The notes beneath the pieces are model-generated. The model was given only the letters and a program-made list of their open reading frames with translations. It ran no database searches and was not told the origin of the DNA. Positions 31,653 through 41,312 of a stretch of 64,000 nucleotides of DNA are shown here, piece after piece. The stretch lies in NCBI RefSeq assembly GCF_026240015.1, contig NZ_JAPIUX010000001.1, forward strand, positions 248,001-312,000, read 5' to 3'. Within the stretch, counting starts at the first letter, position 1. The number at the start of each line of letters is the position of its first letter. The translations under genes and the position numbers were made by a program. Source of the DNA: Acetobacter farinalis. GTDB lineage: Bacteria; Pseudomonadota; Alphaproteobacteria; Acetobacterales; Acetobacteraceae.

Positions 31653-33752
31653 ATGAGCGGCTTCTTCAAGCGTTCCCTTCTTCCTCTGGCCGTGCTGGCC
31701 TGTGCTCCGGTGCTTCTGCCTCCTATTCCGTTCGCACATGCGGATGAAGGCATGTGGACCATGGACCACCTGCCTGTGGACCTCATGAAGCAGCGCTACG
31801 GCTTTACCCCCACCCCCGCCTGGACAGAGCGCGTGACCAAGGCTTCGGCCCGTCTGGCGCTGGGCTGTTCGGCCTCGTTCGTTTCTGCGGACGGGCTGGT
31901 GATGACAAACCACCACTGCGCGAACGAATGCCTTCAGCAGCTTTCAGGGAAAGGGAAAAACTACTTTCAGGATGGCTACAGCGCGAAAACTCCGGCGGAT
32001 GAGCAGCGCTGCCCTGCCATGGAGCTGGACCAGCTTGACCGCATTACCGATGTGACAGACCGCATGCAGCAGGCCCTGCGCGGCAAGGACGGCGCAGCCT
32101 ACACCACAGCGCGTCAGGCTGAGGAAAGTGCGATTGAGAAGGAATGCGCAGGGGATGACGCCAAGAAATGGCGCTGCGATGTGATCAGCCTGTATCACGG
32201 CGGGCGCACGGCGCTGTATCGGTATCGCCGGTATCAGGATGTCCGCATGGTGATGGCACCGGACCAGAACGCGGCGTTTTTCGGGGGAGACCCGGATAAC
32301 TTCAATTTCCCGCGTTATGATCTGGATATGGCGTTCCTGCGTGTTTACGAAAACGGGAAGCCCGCGCGGGTTGAGGCGTTCCTGCCGTTTGATGCCGCCG
32401 GGCCGAAAGAGGGGCAGCTTGTGTTCACCTCCGGTAATCCGGGGTCAACGGAACGCGAAGTGCCTCTGGCTGATCTGGAATTTTCCAGAAACGTGATGGT
32501 GCCGTTCATTCTGGATAATTATTCCGCGCTGGATGGTGCCCTGTGGCAGTATAGCCGGGAAAGTGCCGCGCACCGTCAGGAAGCGCAGGAACGTGTTTTC
32601 GGGATTGAGAACAGCCTGAAAGTCTATCGCGGGCGTGTGGCTGTTCTGTCCGACCCGAAGCTGCTGGAGGCCAAGGCGAAAAGCGAAGCCGACCTGCGCG
32701 ACTGGATCAACGCAGACCCCAAACGCAAGGAAACCTATGGGGACCCGTGGGCGAAAAACGCACAGGCGCTGGCTGTAAAAAATCGTATTTTCAAACAGTA
32801 TGTGATGCTGGAAGGGTCTTTCGGCCTTCAGGGAGAGCTGTTCCAGTATGCAAAACTGCTGGTGCGTGCTGCCAATGAACGCCAGAAGCCCGATGCGGAG
32901 CGTCTGACCGCCTATCATGATGCCAGACTGCCCGCGCTGGAGGCCGAACTTGGCTCTACGGCTCCGGTGTATCCTGATCTGGAAAAAACAGAACTCGCCT
33001 TTTCTCTGAGCAAGCTGCGGCAGGTGCTGGGCGCGGATGATGAGATGGTGAAGCTGGTTCTGGGCAAGGCCTCCCCGGATGATCTGGCGGAAACGCTGGT
33101 GAAGGGCACCAAGCTGGCGGACCCGAAGGTGCGCCTGACCCTGTGGAAAGGGGGCGTGCAGGCAATTGCCGCCTCGCATGATCCGATGATTGTGCTGGCC
33201 CGCAGTCTGGAACCGCAAACCCGCGCCCTGCGCAAGCAGATGGATGATGAGGTGGCCGCTCCTTCCCGTCAGGCAACGGAAGCCATGGCCAAGGCCCGCT
33301 TCGCGCGGGATGGTGTGTCCTCCTACCCGGATGCCACGTTTACGCAGCGCCTTTCCTTCGGGCAGGTCAAGGGATGGGATGAAAACGGGAAAGCTGTTCC
33401 GGCGTTTACATATTTCTCAGGCCTGTATGATCGGGCAACCGGGTCTGACCCGTTCCGGCTGACAAAGCCGTGGCTGGATGCCAAGGCGCATATTGCCATG
33501 CAGACCCCGTATGATTTTGTCACAACCAACGACATTATCGGCGGCAATTCAGGCTCTCCGGTGATTGATTCCCAAGGCCATGCGGTGGGGTTGATTTTTG
33601 ATGGCAACATCCATTCTCTGGGGGGTGACTTCTATTATGATGAAAGCACCAACCGCGCCGTGGCGGTGGATGCCGCCGCCATTATGGAAGCGCTGAAGGT
33701 CGTTTATAAAAATCAGCCTCTGGCCAATGAACTTTCTCAGGGTCATCTCTGA
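31653..33752 (+). CDS. S46 family serine dipeptidyl-peptidase (DPP7/DPP11-like)
   Basis: 699 aa, the usual S46 length. A signal peptide (about residues 1-30, PLAVLACAPVLLPPIPFAHA) predicts export to the periplasm. The chymotrypsin-like half is split by an alpha-helical cap: VMTNHHCANECLQQ (~86-99) gives the catalytic His, NFPRYDLDMAFLRVYE the Asp region, and GGNSGSPVID (~630-639) the nucleophile. The family removes dipeptides from the N-termini of short peptides. The P1 preference (DPP7 hydrophobic versus DPP11 acidic) depends on the Gly/Arg residue near position 670 and was not assigned. It is a single-gene unit ending in a hairpin at 33844. Confidence 0.9.
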   Translation: MSGFFKRSLLPLAVLACAPVLLPPIPFAHADEGMWTMDHLPVDLMKQRYGFTPTPAWTERVTKASARLALGCSASFVSADGLVMTNHHCANECLQQLSGKGKNYFQDGYSAKTPADEQRCPAMELDQLDRITDVTDRMQQALRGKDGAAYTTARQAEESAIEKECAGDDAKKWRCDVISLYHGGRTALYRYRRYQDVRMVMAPDQNAAFFGGDPDNFNFPRYDLDMAFLRVYENGKPARVEAFLPFDAAGPKEGQLVFTSGNPGSTEREVPLADLEFSRNVMVPFILDNYSALDGALWQYSRESAAHRQEAQERVFGIENSLKVYRGRVAVLSDPKLLEAKAKSEADLRDWINADPKRKETYGDPWAKNAQALAVKNRIFKQYVMLEGSFGLQGELFQYAKLLVRAANERQKPDAERLTAYHDARLPALEAELGSTAPVYPDLEKTELAFSLSKLRQVLGADDEMVKLVLGKASPDDLAETLVKGTKLADPKVRLTLWKGGVQAIAASHDPMIVLARSLEPQTRALRKQMDDEVAAPSRQATEAMAKARFARDGVSSYPDATFTQRLSFGQVKGWDENGKAVPAFTYFSGLYDRATGSDPFRLTKPWLDAKAHIAMQTPYDFVTTNDIIGGNSGSPVIDSQGHAVGLIFDGNIHSLGGDFYYDESTNRAVAVDAAAIMEALKVVYKNQPLANELSQGHL

Positions 33753-33843
33753 GTTTTGAAGTCAGGTCTTCAGGCTCCCGCCGCCAGGCTGGCGCGGGGC
33801 CTGAATGGCAGGAATGCTGGATATCCGGTCCAGAAAACAGGCT

Positions 33844-33864
33844 CGCAGGGCGGAATGCCCTGCG
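33844..33864 (+). terminator. Hairpin after the S46 peptidase gene
   Basis: CGCAGGGC (33844-33851), loop GGAAT, GCCCTGCG (33857-33864): a perfect 8-bp stem, ~90 bases past the peptidase stop. The remaining ~290-base gap before ppk has no convincing gene. Confidence 0.5.
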
Positions 33865-34039
33865 GGCCTGTTGCATATTCGTGATGAGTCTCAGCAATTA
33901 AGGCAGACACAAAAGCGTAATATATGCCATTCTTTTCCTGCCAGATGCCTGTGCAGTATGGTGGTGGCCTGACGTCAAGAAGCAGGGCCGTTTGTCCGCA
34001 AGGGCTGATGCGGATAACGGAACAAGATAAAAAGGGAGA

Positions 34040-36310
34040 ATGGGTGTGACGACGGTGCAGGACAAGAAAAAGGGCCAGTCAGCCAGTGCCAGCGTGCCCG
34101 CCCGCAAACGCCTCCCGGCCTCAGGCCGGACCCGGAAAAAATCTTCACAGAAAAGCATGACGCTGGAGATGCCCGAGCGGTTCATCAACCGTGAACTCTC
34201 CTGGCTGGCCTTTAACCAGCGCGTGGTGGAGGAGGCGGATAACCCGCGAAACCCCCTGCTGGAGCGCCTGCGTTTTCTGTCCATCAGCGCCAGCAATCTG
34301 GATGAGTTCTATTCCGTGCGTGTTGCGGGGCTTGTCGGGCAGGTGCGGGAAGGGCTGGTGGCGCTTTCACCCGATGGCCTGACCCCCTCCCAGCAGCTTG
34401 ATGCCGTGCGTGAACGCTGCGCCCAGCTCCTGCGTGAGCAGCAGCGTATCTGGGTGGAACTGCGTGATCTTCTGGCGCAAGATGATGTGGTTCTGTGTGA
34501 GCTGCCCGATCTGGATGAAGCGGACCGCGTCTGGCTGCATGCCTGCTTTATGGACCGCGTTTTTCCGGTGCTCACACCTCTGGCGGTTGATCCTGCACAC
34601 CCGCTGCCCTTTATTCCCAATATGGGTCTGGCGCTGGGCCTGCGCCTGCTTCTGGTGGAAAACGGCGCGTTTGCGATGAACGCGCTGATTCTGCTGCCTG
34701 CGCAGGTTGAGCGGTTTATCCGCCTGCCCGCACGGGATGCGGCAGGCAGCCGGGCCATCCGCTTCATTCGGCTGGAAGATCTGATCACCCTGTGCATGGA
34801 CCAGCTTTTCCCCGGCCTGATGGTGGGGGAGAGCGGGATGCTGCGGGTGGTGCGCGATACCGATGTGGAATTTGAGGATGAGGCGGAAGATCTTGTCCGG
34901 TCCTATGAAAGCGCGCTGAAGCGCCGCCGCCGTGGCGTGGTGATTCATCTGGACATGGAAAAGCGCGTGCCGACGGAACTGGCGGATGCCATTGCCTCCG
35001 GTCTGGATCTGCCGCCGGAGGAAATAGCCGTCCATTCCGGCATGATCGGGGTGGTGGACCTCAAGCAACTGATTGTGGATGACCGGCCCGATCTGCTGTT
35101 CCCGCCCTATACGCCGCGTTTTCCCGAACGGATTCTGGATTTCAACGGGGACTGTTTCGCCGCCATCCGGGCGAAGGACCTGCTGGTTCACCACCCGTTT
35201 GAAAGCTTTGATGTGGTGGTGCAGTTCCTGCGGCAGGCAGCGCTCGACCCGAATGTGATCGCTATCAAGCAAACACTCTACCGCACCTCGCGCGACTCCC
35301 CCATCGTCAAGGCGCTGATCGAGGCGGCCGAGGCGGGGAAATCCGTAACCGCCATGGTGGAACTGCGGGCACGGTTTGATGAGGAAGCCAATATCCGCCT
35401 CTCCCGCGCGCTGGAAGCCGCCGGGGTGCAGGTGGTGTTCGGCTTTGCGGACCTGAAGACCCACGCCAAGCTCAGCCTTGTGGTGCGGCGGGAGGGCACG
35501 CAGGTGCGCTCTTACGCGCATTTTGGCACGGGGAACTATCACCCCATCACAGCCCGTATTTATACGGACCTTTCCTTCTTCACCTGCAAGCCGGAACTGG
35601 CGCGGGATTCCGCCCGGCTGTTCAATTATGTAACCGGCTACGCCATGCCCGCCAGAATGGAGGCCATAGCCTTTTCCCCCATCACCACCCGCAACACGCT
35701 GCGGGAGTTGATTGAGGAGGAAATGGCTCATGTCAAAGCCGGGCGTCCGGGCACCATCTGGCTGAAAATGAACGCGCTGGTGGACCCTGACCTGATAGAT
35801 TGCCTGTATCGGGCGTCCTGCGCCGGGGTGCGGATTATCGGTGTCATCCGTGGCATCTGCTGCCTGCGTCCGGGGGTGCCGGGTCTTTCGGAAAATATCC
35901 GCATCAAATCCATTGTCGGGCGCTTTCTGGAGCATTCGCGCATCTTCGCGTTTGGGAACGGCCACCGCCTGCCGTCTCGCTATGCGAAGGTCTATCTCTC
36001 CTCCGCGGACTGGATGACACGCAATATGGACTGGCGGGTGGAGAGCATGGTGCCGGTTACCAACCCCACCGTGCATGCGCAGATGCTGGGGCAGATCATG
36101 GTCTCTAACCTCAAGGACAATCTCCAGTCCTGGGGGCTGGAAGCCAGCGGCGCATGGCGCAGGCTCACTCCGGGCAGCCGGCCCTTCTCCGCGCATGACT
36201 GGTTCATGACATATCCCTCCCTCTCCGGGCGGGGGTCTGCCGCGCATGAAACGCCTCTTCGCGCGCCGGCGTCCCTCCCGGCCTCGAAAACCCTGATGTT
36301 TGACGACTGA
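34040..36310 (+). CDS. ppk: Polyphosphate kinase 1
   Basis: 756 aa. Polymerises the ATP gamma-phosphate into polyphosphate at the membrane. The N domain starts at RFINRELSWLAFNQRVVEEA, after a basic ~45-residue extension rich in Lys, Ser and Arg. IKQTLYRTSRDSPIVKAL, MVELRARFDEEANI, and DLKTHAKLSLVVRREG (phosphoenzyme His) are diagnostic; FGNGHRLPSRYAKVYLSSADWMTRNMD is the second active-site block. The extension could be trimmed by starting at the ATG at 34157. ppx follows ~80 bases downstream: the synthesis and breakdown enzymes are paired. Confidence 0.95.
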   Translation: MGVTTVQDKKKGQSASASVPARKRLPASGRTRKKSSQKSMTLEMPERFINRELSWLAFNQRVVEEADNPRNPLLERLRFLSISASNLDEFYSVRVAGLVGQVREGLVALSPDGLTPSQQLDAVRERCAQLLREQQRIWVELRDLLAQDDVVLCELPDLDEADRVWLHACFMDRVFPVLTPLAVDPAHPLPFIPNMGLALGLRLLLVENGAFAMNALILLPAQVERFIRLPARDAAGSRAIRFIRLEDLITLCMDQLFPGLMVGESGMLRVVRDTDVEFEDEAEDLVRSYESALKRRRRGVVIHLDMEKRVPTELADAIASGLDLPPEEIAVHSGMIGVVDLKQLIVDDRPDLLFPPYTPRFPERILDFNGDCFAAIRAKDLLVHHPFESFDVVVQFLRQAALDPNVIAIKQTLYRTSRDSPIVKALIEAAEAGKSVTAMVELRARFDEEANIRLSRALEAAGVQVVFGFADLKTHAKLSLVVRREGTQVRSYAHFGTGNYHPITARIYTDLSFFTCKPELARDSARLFNYVTGYAMPARMEAIAFSPITTRNTLRELIEEEMAHVKAGRPGTIWLKMNALVDPDLIDCLYRASCAGVRIIGVIRGICCLRPGVPGLSENIRIKSIVGRFLEHSRIFAFGNGHRLPSRYAKVYLSSADWMTRNMDWRVESMVPVTNPTVHAQMLGQIMVSNLKDNLQSWGLEASGAWRRLTPGSRPFSAHDWFMTYPSLSGRGSAAHETPLRAPASLPASKTLMFDD

Positions 36311-36391
36311 GCCCAGTGGCGCGCGCGTGAAAAACCGGGATGCCGTGTTCTGGCAGGTTCTCTGTTTTCGTGAACGGTTTTCAGGAGTAGA

Positions 36392-37885
36392 GTGCCGCTC
36401 ATGCAGATAGATATGCCGCGCCGCTCGGCCGTTGTTGACCTTGGTTCCAATTCTGTGCGCCTCGTGGTGTTCGAGGGCGTCTCGCGGAATCCTGTGCCGA
36501 TTTTTAACGAAAAGGCCGTTCTGCGTCTGGGGCGCGGCCTGACGGCAACGGGCCGCCTGAATGAGGAAGGCGTGCAGATGGCCATGGAAGTGCTCAGCCG
36601 CTTCCACGCCATTGCCCGGGCCATGAATGCCGAGCCGTTTGAAATTCTGGCCACCGCCGCCGTGCGGGATGCGTTGAACGGGCCTGAATTTGTGGAAGCC
36701 CTGCGGCGGAACATGCCGGGGGTGCCAATCCGTATCCTGAGCGGAGAGGAAGAGGCTGATCATTCCGCCATTGGCGTCATGTGCGGCATTCCCGGCGCGC
36801 ATGGTCTGGTGGCGGATGTGGGGGGAGGCTCTCTGGAGCTGATCCGCCTTGCCGAAGATGGGCGGCATGATGCCAATACCCTGCCTCTGGGGGTCATTCG
36901 CCTGAGTGACCGCGCAAATGGAGATCTCGGCGTTGCCCGCACGCTGGCGGATGAGGATATCGGCGCGGTCAAATGGCTTTCGCAGGTCAAGGGCGGCACG
37001 CTGTATCTTGTGGGCGGAGCCTTTCGTGCGCTGGCCCGGCTGCATATCGCCCGGATGCAGTATCCGCTGAACATCGTGCATTATTATACGCTGGGTTTGG
37101 AGGAAGCGCGGGAGATGACCGGCTGGCTCCTGCACGCGCAGCGCCGCAGTCTGGAGCGCCTGCCCGGTGCTCCCAAAAAACGTCTGGATGATGTGCCGTT
37201 CGCGGCCACCGTGCTGCGTCGGCTGCTGCGCCGGGTGCAGCCCGAGCGCGTGGTGTTCTGTGTGGATGGCCTGCGGGAGGGGTGGTACATGCTGAATGTC
37301 GCCCCGGATTGCCTGCCGCAGGACCCGATGGATGTGGTCGCCCGGGATATGTGCGCCCGGCTGGGCCGCAGCAATACGCTACCCGACGTGCTCTGCCGCT
37401 GGACGGCGGACCTGTTTTCCAAGGAAAGTGCGGCCGAGCAGCATCTGCGGCGCATTGCCTGCTTTCTTTCGGATGTGGGGAGCCACGATCACCCGGAATA
37501 CCGCGCGGAGCAGACCTACTGGCGTATCCTGCGGGTGCAGGGCGTGGGGTTTGACCACGAAGCACGGGCCTGGCTCGCGCTGGCGCTGGCCGTGCGGTAT
37601 GGTGCGGAGCTTAATGCCGAATTCCTCTCCACATCCCGCATGCTGCTGAGTGATGCCGCCTGGCGGCGTGCCGTGGCGCTGGGGCATGCCTTGCGTCTGG
37701 CCTATTCCCTCTCCGGCGGGACGGCTGTCCTGCTCGAGGGCACAGCCCTGCTGTGGCAGAACAAGGAACTGGTTCTGAAACTGGTCTCCTCCCGCGTGGC
37801 CGTGCGGGGGGAAACCGTGGGGCGGGGCCTGTCCCGCCTTGGGCAGGCGTTGAATGTTCCCACCCGGTTTGAGGCTGATCTGTAA
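36392..37885 (+). CDS. ppx: Exopolyphosphatase (Ppx/GppA family)
   Basis: 497 aa. Removes terminal phosphates from polyphosphate (or pppGpp). It has the ASKHA ATPase fold: VVDLGSNSVRLVVFEG (phosphate 1), ILSGEEEADHSAIGVM and LVADVGGGSLELIRL (phosphate 2), then a C-terminal HD-like helical region. The GTG at 36392 has AGGAG about 5 bases upstream; the ATG three codons later is an alternative. With ppk it makes a polyphosphate cycle module. Confidence 0.92.
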   Translation: MPLMQIDMPRRSAVVDLGSNSVRLVVFEGVSRNPVPIFNEKAVLRLGRGLTATGRLNEEGVQMAMEVLSRFHAIARAMNAEPFEILATAAVRDALNGPEFVEALRRNMPGVPIRILSGEEEADHSAIGVMCGIPGAHGLVADVGGGSLELIRLAEDGRHDANTLPLGVIRLSDRANGDLGVARTLADEDIGAVKWLSQVKGGTLYLVGGAFRALARLHIARMQYPLNIVHYYTLGLEEAREMTGWLLHAQRRSLERLPGAPKKRLDDVPFAATVLRRLLRRVQPERVVFCVDGLREGWYMLNVAPDCLPQDPMDVVARDMCARLGRSNTLPDVLCRWTADLFSKESAAEQHLRRIACFLSDVGSHDHPEYRAEQTYWRILRVQGVGFDHEARAWLALALAVRYGAELNAEFLSTSRMLLSDAAWRRAVALGHALRLAYSLSGGTAVLLEGTALLWQNKELVLKLVSSRVAVRGETVGRGLSRLGQALNVPTRFEADL

Positions 37886-37993
37886 GCCGGGGCTTTTCCG
37901 CGCCGTTAGGTGAGCATGGGAGCCCTGCGTAGGCGCGCCGCTGTGACAGGGCTGGACAAGCCGGGGCGTTCTGGGCACCTTAAATTTCAGTCA

Positions 37994-38007
37994 TCTGTCC
38001 GGACAGA
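37994..38007. promoter_or_regulatory. 14-bp perfect palindrome upstream of the lipid-transport operon
   Basis: TCTGTCCGGACAGA is a perfect palindrome with no spacer, centred 40 bases before the ATG at 38040. It lies just after an AT-rich stretch (TTAAATTTCAG) that could be part of a promoter. A plausible dimeric regulator site for the operon 38040-43941. Confidence 0.5.
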
Positions 38008-38039
38008 GGCCGCGGCACCTGCTTCTTCAGGCAGGCATC

Positions 38040-40418
38040 ATGAGCGCTTGTTCTGTGGGAGTGGGAATTTATGAGCAGTCATTCAGGGGAAAACGTGGCG
38101 TGTCTTCTGAAGAAATAGTCGACCCGACCGTGCAGAACGATGCCTCTGTGCGGCGTGTTCTGCTGCATCTGGTTCTGCCGTTTGGCGCTCTGATTCTGGT
38201 TGTGGGGTCCATTGCCGCCATCGGCCTGCATTCCTACCGCTCCACGCGGGCAGGGGTTGTCGCTCTGACACATGAACTTCTGGGGGCTGTGCAGCGCAAT
38301 ATTTCTCAGGAAGTCTCGGATTACATCATGCCGGCCGTGGCGGGGAACACCATTGCCAGCGGCATGATCGCGCATGCCCCCACTCAGGTGGTGGACCGCG
38401 TTTTCAATTCCTACGGCGCGGCCATGCTGCAAAGCGTGCCCCAGTTGCAGTCCTTTTATCTGGGGGATGAAGAAGGCCATTTCCGCCTGATTACCCGTGG
38501 GCCGGATGGCACAAATCAGGAGCGCACCACGTTTGAGGTGCATGATGGCAAGCAGGTCTATCATCGTGAATTTTTCACGGATGATGGTGTAAAAACCGGC
38601 GAGGAATATACGGACGCCACCGGATATGACCCGCGCAAGCGCCCCTGGTATACTGATACGGAAGACCAGACGGACACGCAGTGGACACAGCCTTACCTGT
38701 TCCCGGCGTCCCGCCAGTTTGTCATGACCAGTTCCCTGCGCTTTCAGGGCGCAAACGGCCATACCTATGTTTTTGCAACCAATATTTCCCTGAATGAACT
38801 CAGCACGTTTCTTGACCACCTGAAGGTCGGGAAAACCGGTAACGCGATTATTCTGGACAGCAAGGGGCGCGTTATTGCCGGGCGTAACATCATGCAGCAG
38901 GCGGAAGCGGCAGGATGGGACTCTGAAAAAATGGTGCTGGACCCCAAAACGCATCCTGTTTTTGCGCGTGGGTATGATCATTACCGGGTGCGCGGCTTTG
39001 GCCCCCACAGTTTTGAGCTGAATAACAAGCGTTACGTCACCATTGCCTCTCCGCTGAAAAATTCAGCAAAAGGCTGGATCCTCCTGCTGTCCGCCCCGGA
39101 AAATGATTTTGCAAGCTTTGCCCGGCAGAGCAGCCAGCAGAGCCTTCAGTTTGCGGGCATTATCATCGTGTTCTCTCTGGTGCTGGCCGGCTTCCTTGTG
39201 CGGCAGGTGCGGCGGTCTGAACGGATGGCCCGCAAGCTGACGCAGCAGGGGATGCAGATTGCGCATGAAAGTGCCGCGGTCCAGCAGGTGGCGTCCACGC
39301 CCAGCCTGTTTGATCCCACGGCGGAACCGCTCGTGCTGACAGAGCAGCTTGCGCATGTGACGAATGCCCGGCGGGCCAGCATCTGGCGCCTGCTGTATGA
39401 CGGGGCCGCCATAATCTGCGAGGATTCGTACGATCAGAAAGAGGATACGCATTCCGGCGGATTTGAAATGTCCCGCACGGAGCTTGGCGGGCTGTTCAGC
39501 AGCATTGAATCCGGTGATGTGCTGAATGTGCCCAATGCCGCCACGGATGAACGGACAACGCAGTTTGAGCGCCTCGTCATGCGTGAACTCGGGACACACA
39601 TGCTGGCCGTATACCCCATTCAGGGGCCGAAAGGCATTGTGGGGGCGGTGGTGCTGGAAGATGCGGCCATGGTGCCGCATGTGGTCTATTTTGTGAGCCT
39701 GATGGCGTCCATTGCGGGGATCAGGCTGGTTGAAACCGGTCAGGATGCCGGAGGGGCGCTCACACTGCCGGCTGATGAGGTGCCCGGGGCAATGGCCATC
39801 GCAGCCCCCCGCGCCGAACCGAGTTTTGATAACATGCTGGTGCGTGCGCCAGGCGGCGCGGTCTCATCCGGCATTTATCCCTCCGTTGCCGTGCTGGTGA
39901 TCACGTTCTCGGACCCGGTGGTGGATGGAGAGACGCAGACACACGCTCTGCTGGATCTGATCAATCAGCTTGCGACGGATGTTCAGCGCATTTCCAGAGA
40001 GCGCGGGCTGTTCGCGGTGGAAGTGGCGGGCCACCGGATGATCTGCATGGCAGGCTGCACGCAGGAGGAAGACCCCACGGCCATCATCCGCGTTGCGGAT
40101 GCCGCGCTGACCATGCGGGAGACGTTCATGGCGGCTCTGGCTGCGGCGGATCTGGAGCCTGTGTTCGCCATGGGGCTGGATTACGGTGCGGCTTTTGGCG
40201 GGGCTGTGGGGGAAGAGCCCAAAGTGTTCAACCTGTGGGGGCAGACAGTCTCTCTGGCGGAACTCATGGCGCAGGGTGTGACAGAAGGCGGCACCATTCA
40301 GGTGACAGACCGTGTCTATCAGGCTCTGCGTGACCGGTATCTGTTCCGTTCCCGCGGGACATTTTATGCACCGCATCTCGGCCTTGGCCGGGCGTATGTT
40401 CTGGCAGCCCGGCGATGA
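38040..40418 (+). CDS. Membrane sensor: Cache-like, GAF and degenerate class III cyclase domain
   Basis: 792 aa. TM1 ~41-63; a periplasmic Cache-like domain with DPRKRPWY near 195-203; TM2 ~368-387; a GAF-like domain ~430-560; a C-terminal class III nucleotide cyclase fold ~614-792 (MGLDYGAAFGGAVG, NLWGQTVSLAELMAQG, IQVTDRVYQALRDRYLFRSRG). The cyclase metal aspartates are missing: the first-strand FADI is AVLVITF and the second KxxGD is VEVAGHR. The NxxARxE ribose/transition-state region reads SLAELMA. It should therefore be a pseudo-cyclase that signals by shape or ligand binding. It overlaps the permease gene by 4 bases. The start is ATG 38040, with a modest AGGCAGGC site. Confidence 0.78.
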   Translation: MSACSVGVGIYEQSFRGKRGVSSEEIVDPTVQNDASVRRVLLHLVLPFGALILVVGSIAAIGLHSYRSTRAGVVALTHELLGAVQRNISQEVSDYIMPAVAGNTIASGMIAHAPTQVVDRVFNSYGAAMLQSVPQLQSFYLGDEEGHFRLITRGPDGTNQERTTFEVHDGKQVYHREFFTDDGVKTGEEYTDATGYDPRKRPWYTDTEDQTDTQWTQPYLFPASRQFVMTSSLRFQGANGHTYVFATNISLNELSTFLDHLKVGKTGNAIILDSKGRVIAGRNIMQQAEAAGWDSEKMVLDPKTHPVFARGYDHYRVRGFGPHSFELNNKRYVTIASPLKNSAKGWILLLSAPENDFASFARQSSQQSLQFAGIIIVFSLVLAGFLVRQVRRSERMARKLTQQGMQIAHESAAVQQVASTPSLFDPTAEPLVLTEQLAHVTNARRASIWRLLYDGAAIICEDSYDQKEDTHSGGFEMSRTELGGLFSSIESGDVLNVPNAATDERTTQFERLVMRELGTHMLAVYPIQGPKGIVGAVVLEDAAMVPHVVYFVSLMASIAGIRLVETGQDAGGALTLPADEVPGAMAIAAPRAEPSFDNMLVRAPGGAVSSGIYPSVAVLVITFSDPVVDGETQTHALLDLINQLATDVQRISRERGLFAVEVAGHRMICMAGCTQEEDPTAIIRVADAALTMRETFMAALAAADLEPVFAMGLDYGAAFGGAVGEEPKVFNLWGQTVSLAELMAQGVTEGGTIQVTDRVYQALRDRYLFRSRGTFYAPHLGLGRAYVLAARR

Positions 40419-41308
40419 GTGGTACGAACGAACCGCGTGAGCCCGGAGGGGAGCTTGATCCCATTCTGGCGGCTGATGCCGCCAGCCACCCGCATCACGG
40501 GCAGAAATTTGCGCTGCGTCTGTGGGTGTACGAAAAACTTGGCCTGGTGGGGCGGCTGACACGCAGGCAGATCCGCTTTTTCCTCATCATGCTCGGGGCA
40601 AGCTGGGGCGTTATTTTTGAAAGCTTCCGCACGCATTCCTGGCGACGGACAGTCCGGTTCGAATTCGGGGCCACGCTGAACAGTGTTGTGGGCGGCGGGA
40701 TGGTGGCCACCCTGTTCGCCGGCACGCTGACAGGCGTGGCGGCTGTCTCCCAAACCATTTACTGGCTGGGTCTGGCGGGCATGACCAAAATGACGGGCAC
40801 CATTCTGGTGGACGTCGTTATTCGGGAAATTGCCCCCATTCTGGTCGGTATGCTGCTGCTGGGGCGGAATGGCATGCTCTCCGTCACGGAGCTCGGACTG
40901 CTGACCACGGGGGGAGAAATCCGCTCCATGCAGGCGCAGGGGCTGGACCCGTTCCTGCTGCTGGTCATGCCGCGTACGCTGGCGTTTACGGTCGGCGGGT
41001 TTACGCTGGGCATCCTGTTCTCCTTCGCGGCCTTGCTCACCGGCTATGTGATCAGCCGGATTTCCGGCGTGGTGACCAACCCTGTCTGGACGTTTTTTTA
41101 TGATGTGATTACCGCCATGTCCCGCGCGGATTATCTGGTGATCCCTCTTAAATTCATCGCGGTCGGGTTTGTCGTGGGGTTGGGTGGCTGCCTGACCGGG
41201 CTGACCGCAACCAACGAAGACAACCTTCGCACACTCCTGCCGCGCGGCTTCTCCCGTGGTATGCTGATTGTCATGGCTGTCAGCGTTCTGTTCAGTCTGG
41301 ACCTGTAA
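40415..41308 (+). CDS. mlaE: MlaE-family ABC lipid-transport permease
   Basis: 297 aa. After a ~60-residue hydrophilic N-terminus it has the MlaE fold: IREIAPILVGMLLLGRNGMLSVTELGLLTTGGEIRSMQAQGLDPFLLLVMPRTLAF is spread along 135-195 and is the family core with the conserved Glu and the coupling-helix region. Inner-membrane permease for phospholipid movement between inner and outer membranes. Its start overlaps the sensor stop as ATGA, and the ATPase-like gene follows after 4 bases, so the products are made together. Confidence 0.9.
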   Translation: MSGTNEPREPGGELDPILAADAASHPHHGQKFALRLWVYEKLGLVGRLTRRQIRFFLIMLGASWGVIFESFRTHSWRRTVRFEFGATLNSVVGGGMVATLFAGTLTGVAAVSQTIYWLGLAGMTKMTGTILVDVVIREIAPILVGMLLLGRNGMLSVTELGLLTTGGEIRSMQAQGLDPFLLLVMPRTLAFTVGGFTLGILFSFAALLTGYVISRISGVVTNPVWTFFYDVITAMSRADYLVIPLKFIAVGFVVGLGGCLTGLTATNEDNLRTLLPRGFSRGMLIVMAVSVLFSLDL

Positions 41309-41312
41309 AGCC

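Noticed and set aside
34367..37135. 922-codon open frame on the minus strand opposite ppk and ppx
   Set aside because: It is the mirror of two well-supported genes on the plus strand. High GC content keeps the opposite frame open; the product is rich in Arg, His, Gln and Gly with no recognisable domain.
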